NCBI GenBank assembly: GCA_000746015.1
Contig: JQKK01000016.1
Location: forward strand, 1-64,000
Direction of reading: 5' to 3'
DNA length: 64,000 nucleotides
DNA from: Lachnospiraceae bacterium MA2020
Lineage (GTDB): Bacteria > Bacillota > Clostridia > Lachnospirales > Lachnospiraceae
Every line of letters starts with the position of its first letter. Within the stretch, counting starts at the first letter, position 1. This document shows positions 62,624-64,000 of this stretch, one piece after another. Made by a program: the position numbers and the translations under genes. The notes under the pieces were generated by a model. It was not told the origin of the DNA. It saw only the letters and a list, made by a program, of their open reading frames with translations, and did not search any database.

Positions 62624-63403
62624 TTACTTTAACCCTAGCTTAATCAAAGCAAGGTTTCTATAATCCCTGAGCTGGTGTACCCAGTGCGGGGTCTTTTCAA
62701 ATCTTTCATAACGCTTAAGCGCTTCTTCGGAGAACATATCCTCAAAACCATCTTTTATATAAGAACGGCAAGGATTGCATGTTCCGCATTTCTCCCCATT
62801 TACCGGAGTGAAGCAAAACCACACTCTCTTTGCAACTTCATCAAGTCCCATCTCCCTCAATATCCTAAACTCATCTTTCTTGAGAGTATTAAAAGACATC
62901 GGGAAACGCATCCTTCCAAAAACTGTCTTGATGTCCTCATCCGCTGTATCATTATCTATTTCAAAATATGTATAACCGTTTTTCTCATGCTGCTGCACAT
63001 TTCCATACTTCGCAACAGTATTTCTTCCCTTTGAATTAGGCGAAAGAACTAATGAAACATAAAGCTCGCTCAAATCATGCTCTTTTGCAAATCTTGCAAG
63101 CCATCCGTACTGTGAGCCTATGCCTGACTTATCACGGATACGCTTATATGCCTCATTGATCTCAGTATCTTTTTTGATATCTTCTACCGGATATGTTATA
63201 AGCGGCAGTATCTTTGCCTTGGTATCCTTATCTGCACGCAGGATCTCCGCGATCTCCTCTATAGCCTTAAGCTCGTATTTCTGGGAGTCCCTATGCTTAT
63301 CCAGTAAGTAATACGGCTGAATCTCAACCTCAAACCTGGAAAAATATGCTACTGTATATGTGGAATCAAGCCCTCCTGTCCACAGACAGTTTATACGTTC
63401 CAT
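62624..63403 (-). CDS. QueC-like PP-loop ATPase in polysaccharide locus
   Basis: A 259-residue adenosine-nucleotide alpha-hydrolase-like protein. The PP-loop LWTGGLDSTYTVAYF resembles SGGxDS of QueC and related ligases, and a C-terminal CGTCNPCRSY could bind zinc as in QueC. Usual queuosine neighbours (queD, queE, queF) are absent; it is first in the dehydrogenase-neuB-neuC operon. A role in adenylating and amidating or otherwise altering a sugar acid is conceivable but unproven. Strong GGAGG before the ATG. It overlaps nothing and is 24 nt from the next gene. Confidence 0.7.
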   Translation of the reverse strand: MERINCLWTGGLDSTYTVAYFSRFEVEIQPYYLLDKHRDSQKYELKAIEEIAEILRADKDTKAKILPLITYPVEDIKKDTEINEAYKRIRDKSGIGSQYGWLARFAKEHDLSELYVSLVLSPNSKGRNTVAKYGNVQQHEKNGYTYFEIDNDTADEDIKTVFGRMRFPMSFNTLKKDEFRILREMGLDEVAKRVWFCFTPVNGEKCGTCNPCRSYIKDGFEDMFSEEALKRYERFEKTPHWVHQLRDYRNLALIKLGLK

Positions 63404-63441
63404 CTTATTCCTCCAAACAAATCTTTCGCATCAACTTATCT

Positions 63442-63470
63442 ATTTTATCAGTGACAGCAATCTTTTTCAA
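63442..63470 (-). promoter_or_regulatory. Promoter of QueC-like/dehydrogenase/neuBC operon
   Basis: Minus strand: -35 TTGAAA (63465-63470), 17 bp, -10 TAAAAT (63442-63447). Confidence 0.7.
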
Positions 63471-63503
63471 GTTTTGGTTGTATAATATAGAAATAATTAC
63501 AAA

Positions 63504-63530
63504 AAGGAAGGGTTCAGAATTCCCTTCCTT
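63504..63530 (-). terminator. Terminator of flippase gene
   Basis: AAGGAAGGG pairs with CCCTTCCTT, followed by TTTTT on the minus strand. Confidence 0.85.
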
Positions 63531-63542
63531 TTACAATTTATT

Positions 63543-64000
63543 TTAAAAATATGCCTTTTTGATCTTATACATACCTGCAAGCGTTATTGTTCCAATAATA
63601 AATGCGATCACTATCCTGACTATCATATACGGATAGAGAAACGGTATGAAAAATGAAATTGTAGACATTACTGCAAGAATTATAAAATTAAACTTATTGT
63701 CATACATTACTGTCAGACCACTCTTACGGCAAATAAGATAGTGCATAAGAAGAAGCACCACAAAGCTTGCACATGTTGTATATGCTGCTGCCATGTATCC
63801 AAACATAGGTATGAAGATGGCATTCGTAATCAGATTAAAGCCTGCTGCTACAAATGTACCCATAGTTACAAGGGCTGTCTTTTTTTCATACTGCTCAACA
63901 TTTACATAATTTGTATAAGCAAACTTAAAACCGTAACCAAGCATTACTGGCGCTACAAGCATTTCAGTTCCTGCATAATCTTTCTTACCCAAAGATAATA
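63543..64000 (-). CDS. Polysaccharide flippase (Wzx/PST family), 3' part
   Basis: Only the last about 152 codons lie in the window; the frame stays open through the right edge, so the gene's start is outside. Four to five hydrophobic helices (TALVTMGTFVAAGFNLITN; FGYMAAAYTTCASFVVLLL; FNFIILAVMSTISFFIPFL) match the C-terminal half of polysaccharide-transport-family flippases that move lipid-linked repeat units across the membrane. Lies upstream of the nonulosonate operon and ends at a strong terminator. Confidence 0.85.
   Translation of the reverse strand, partial: LSLGKKDYAGTEMLVAPVMLGYGFKFAYTNYVNVEQYEKKTALVTMGTFVAAGFNLITNAIFIPMFGYMAAAYTTCASFVVLLLMHYLICRKSGLTVMYDNKFNFIILAVMSTISFFIPFLYPYMIVRIVIAFIIGTITLAGMYKIKKAYF

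Overview
The window looks like chromosomal DNA of an anaerobic, butyrate-forming Firmicute of the Lachnospiraceae (Butyrivibrio, Pseudobutyrivibrio or Coprococcus type). This is inferred from the gene order thl-crt-hbd-bcd-etfB-etfA, a ptb-buk pair, a cellobiose phosphorylase, strong GGAGG ribosome binding sites, and sigma-A type promoters with 17-bp spacers. I found no rRNA, tRNA or CRISPR array. Most genes lie on the minus strand. Plus-strand islands are the pseudogene near 2.3 kb, ptb-buk plus a STAS-kinase gene (34.6-37.9 kb), an SDR gene (47.8 kb) and a TupA-like gene (55.3 kb).

Left part, 0-11 kb: an IS1182-type element and a decayed PD-(D/E)XK nuclease-family gene flank a tightly overlapping minus-strand operon. 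Its order is nifH-like, a fused NifD/NifK-like gene, hypF, hypC, hypD, hypE, then an EamA transporter. One promoter precedes the NifH-like gene. The operon joins the Fe(CN)2CO ligand-synthesis enzymes (HypCDEF, without HypA/HypB and without any hydrogenase gene here) to a complete two-component nitrogenase-like reductase. I know of no characterised pathway with this combination, and it is the main candidate for an undescribed system.

11-29 kb: truA and an ECF transporter module in which the two ATPases are fused; a plus-strand candidate small RNA of two tandem, architecturally matching hairpins (about 14752-14873); a WbpP-like 4-epimerase; glycogen branching enzyme preceded by a TPR/acidic/degenerate AAA protein; rsmA and tatD behind a lone A-PCP-C NRPS-like gene; and a secreted leucine-rich-repeat protein.

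29-45 kb: sugar nucleotidyltransferase plus HAD gene, a 146-bp MITE-like insertion with an exact 8-bp target duplication, cellobiose phosphorylase and a LacI regulator that share an identical operator, ptb-buk, a STAS domain fused to a kinase-fold protein with an altered catalytic motif, and the six-gene crotonyl-CoA/butyryl-CoA operon. Together these take cellobiose towards butyrate with ATP gain from butyrate kinase.

45-64 kb: hpf, then a 0.6-kb gene-free stretch with a dense cluster of DnaA-box-like 9-mers, an SH3-NlpC/P60 cell-wall hydrolase, an EF-P-reductase-like SDR, and a cell-envelope region. The envelope region holds a GDPD lipoprotein, two tandem LtaS-like phosphoglycerol transferases, CMP-nonulosonate synthetase, a GT-C membrane protein, a TupA-like protein, an SGNH/MBOAT O-acylation pair, NeuC, NeuB, a UDP-HexNAc dehydrogenase, a QueC-like PP-loop protein and a truncated Wzx flippase. 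This is a surface polysaccharide locus that probably makes a sialic- or legionaminic-type, O-acetylated polymer.
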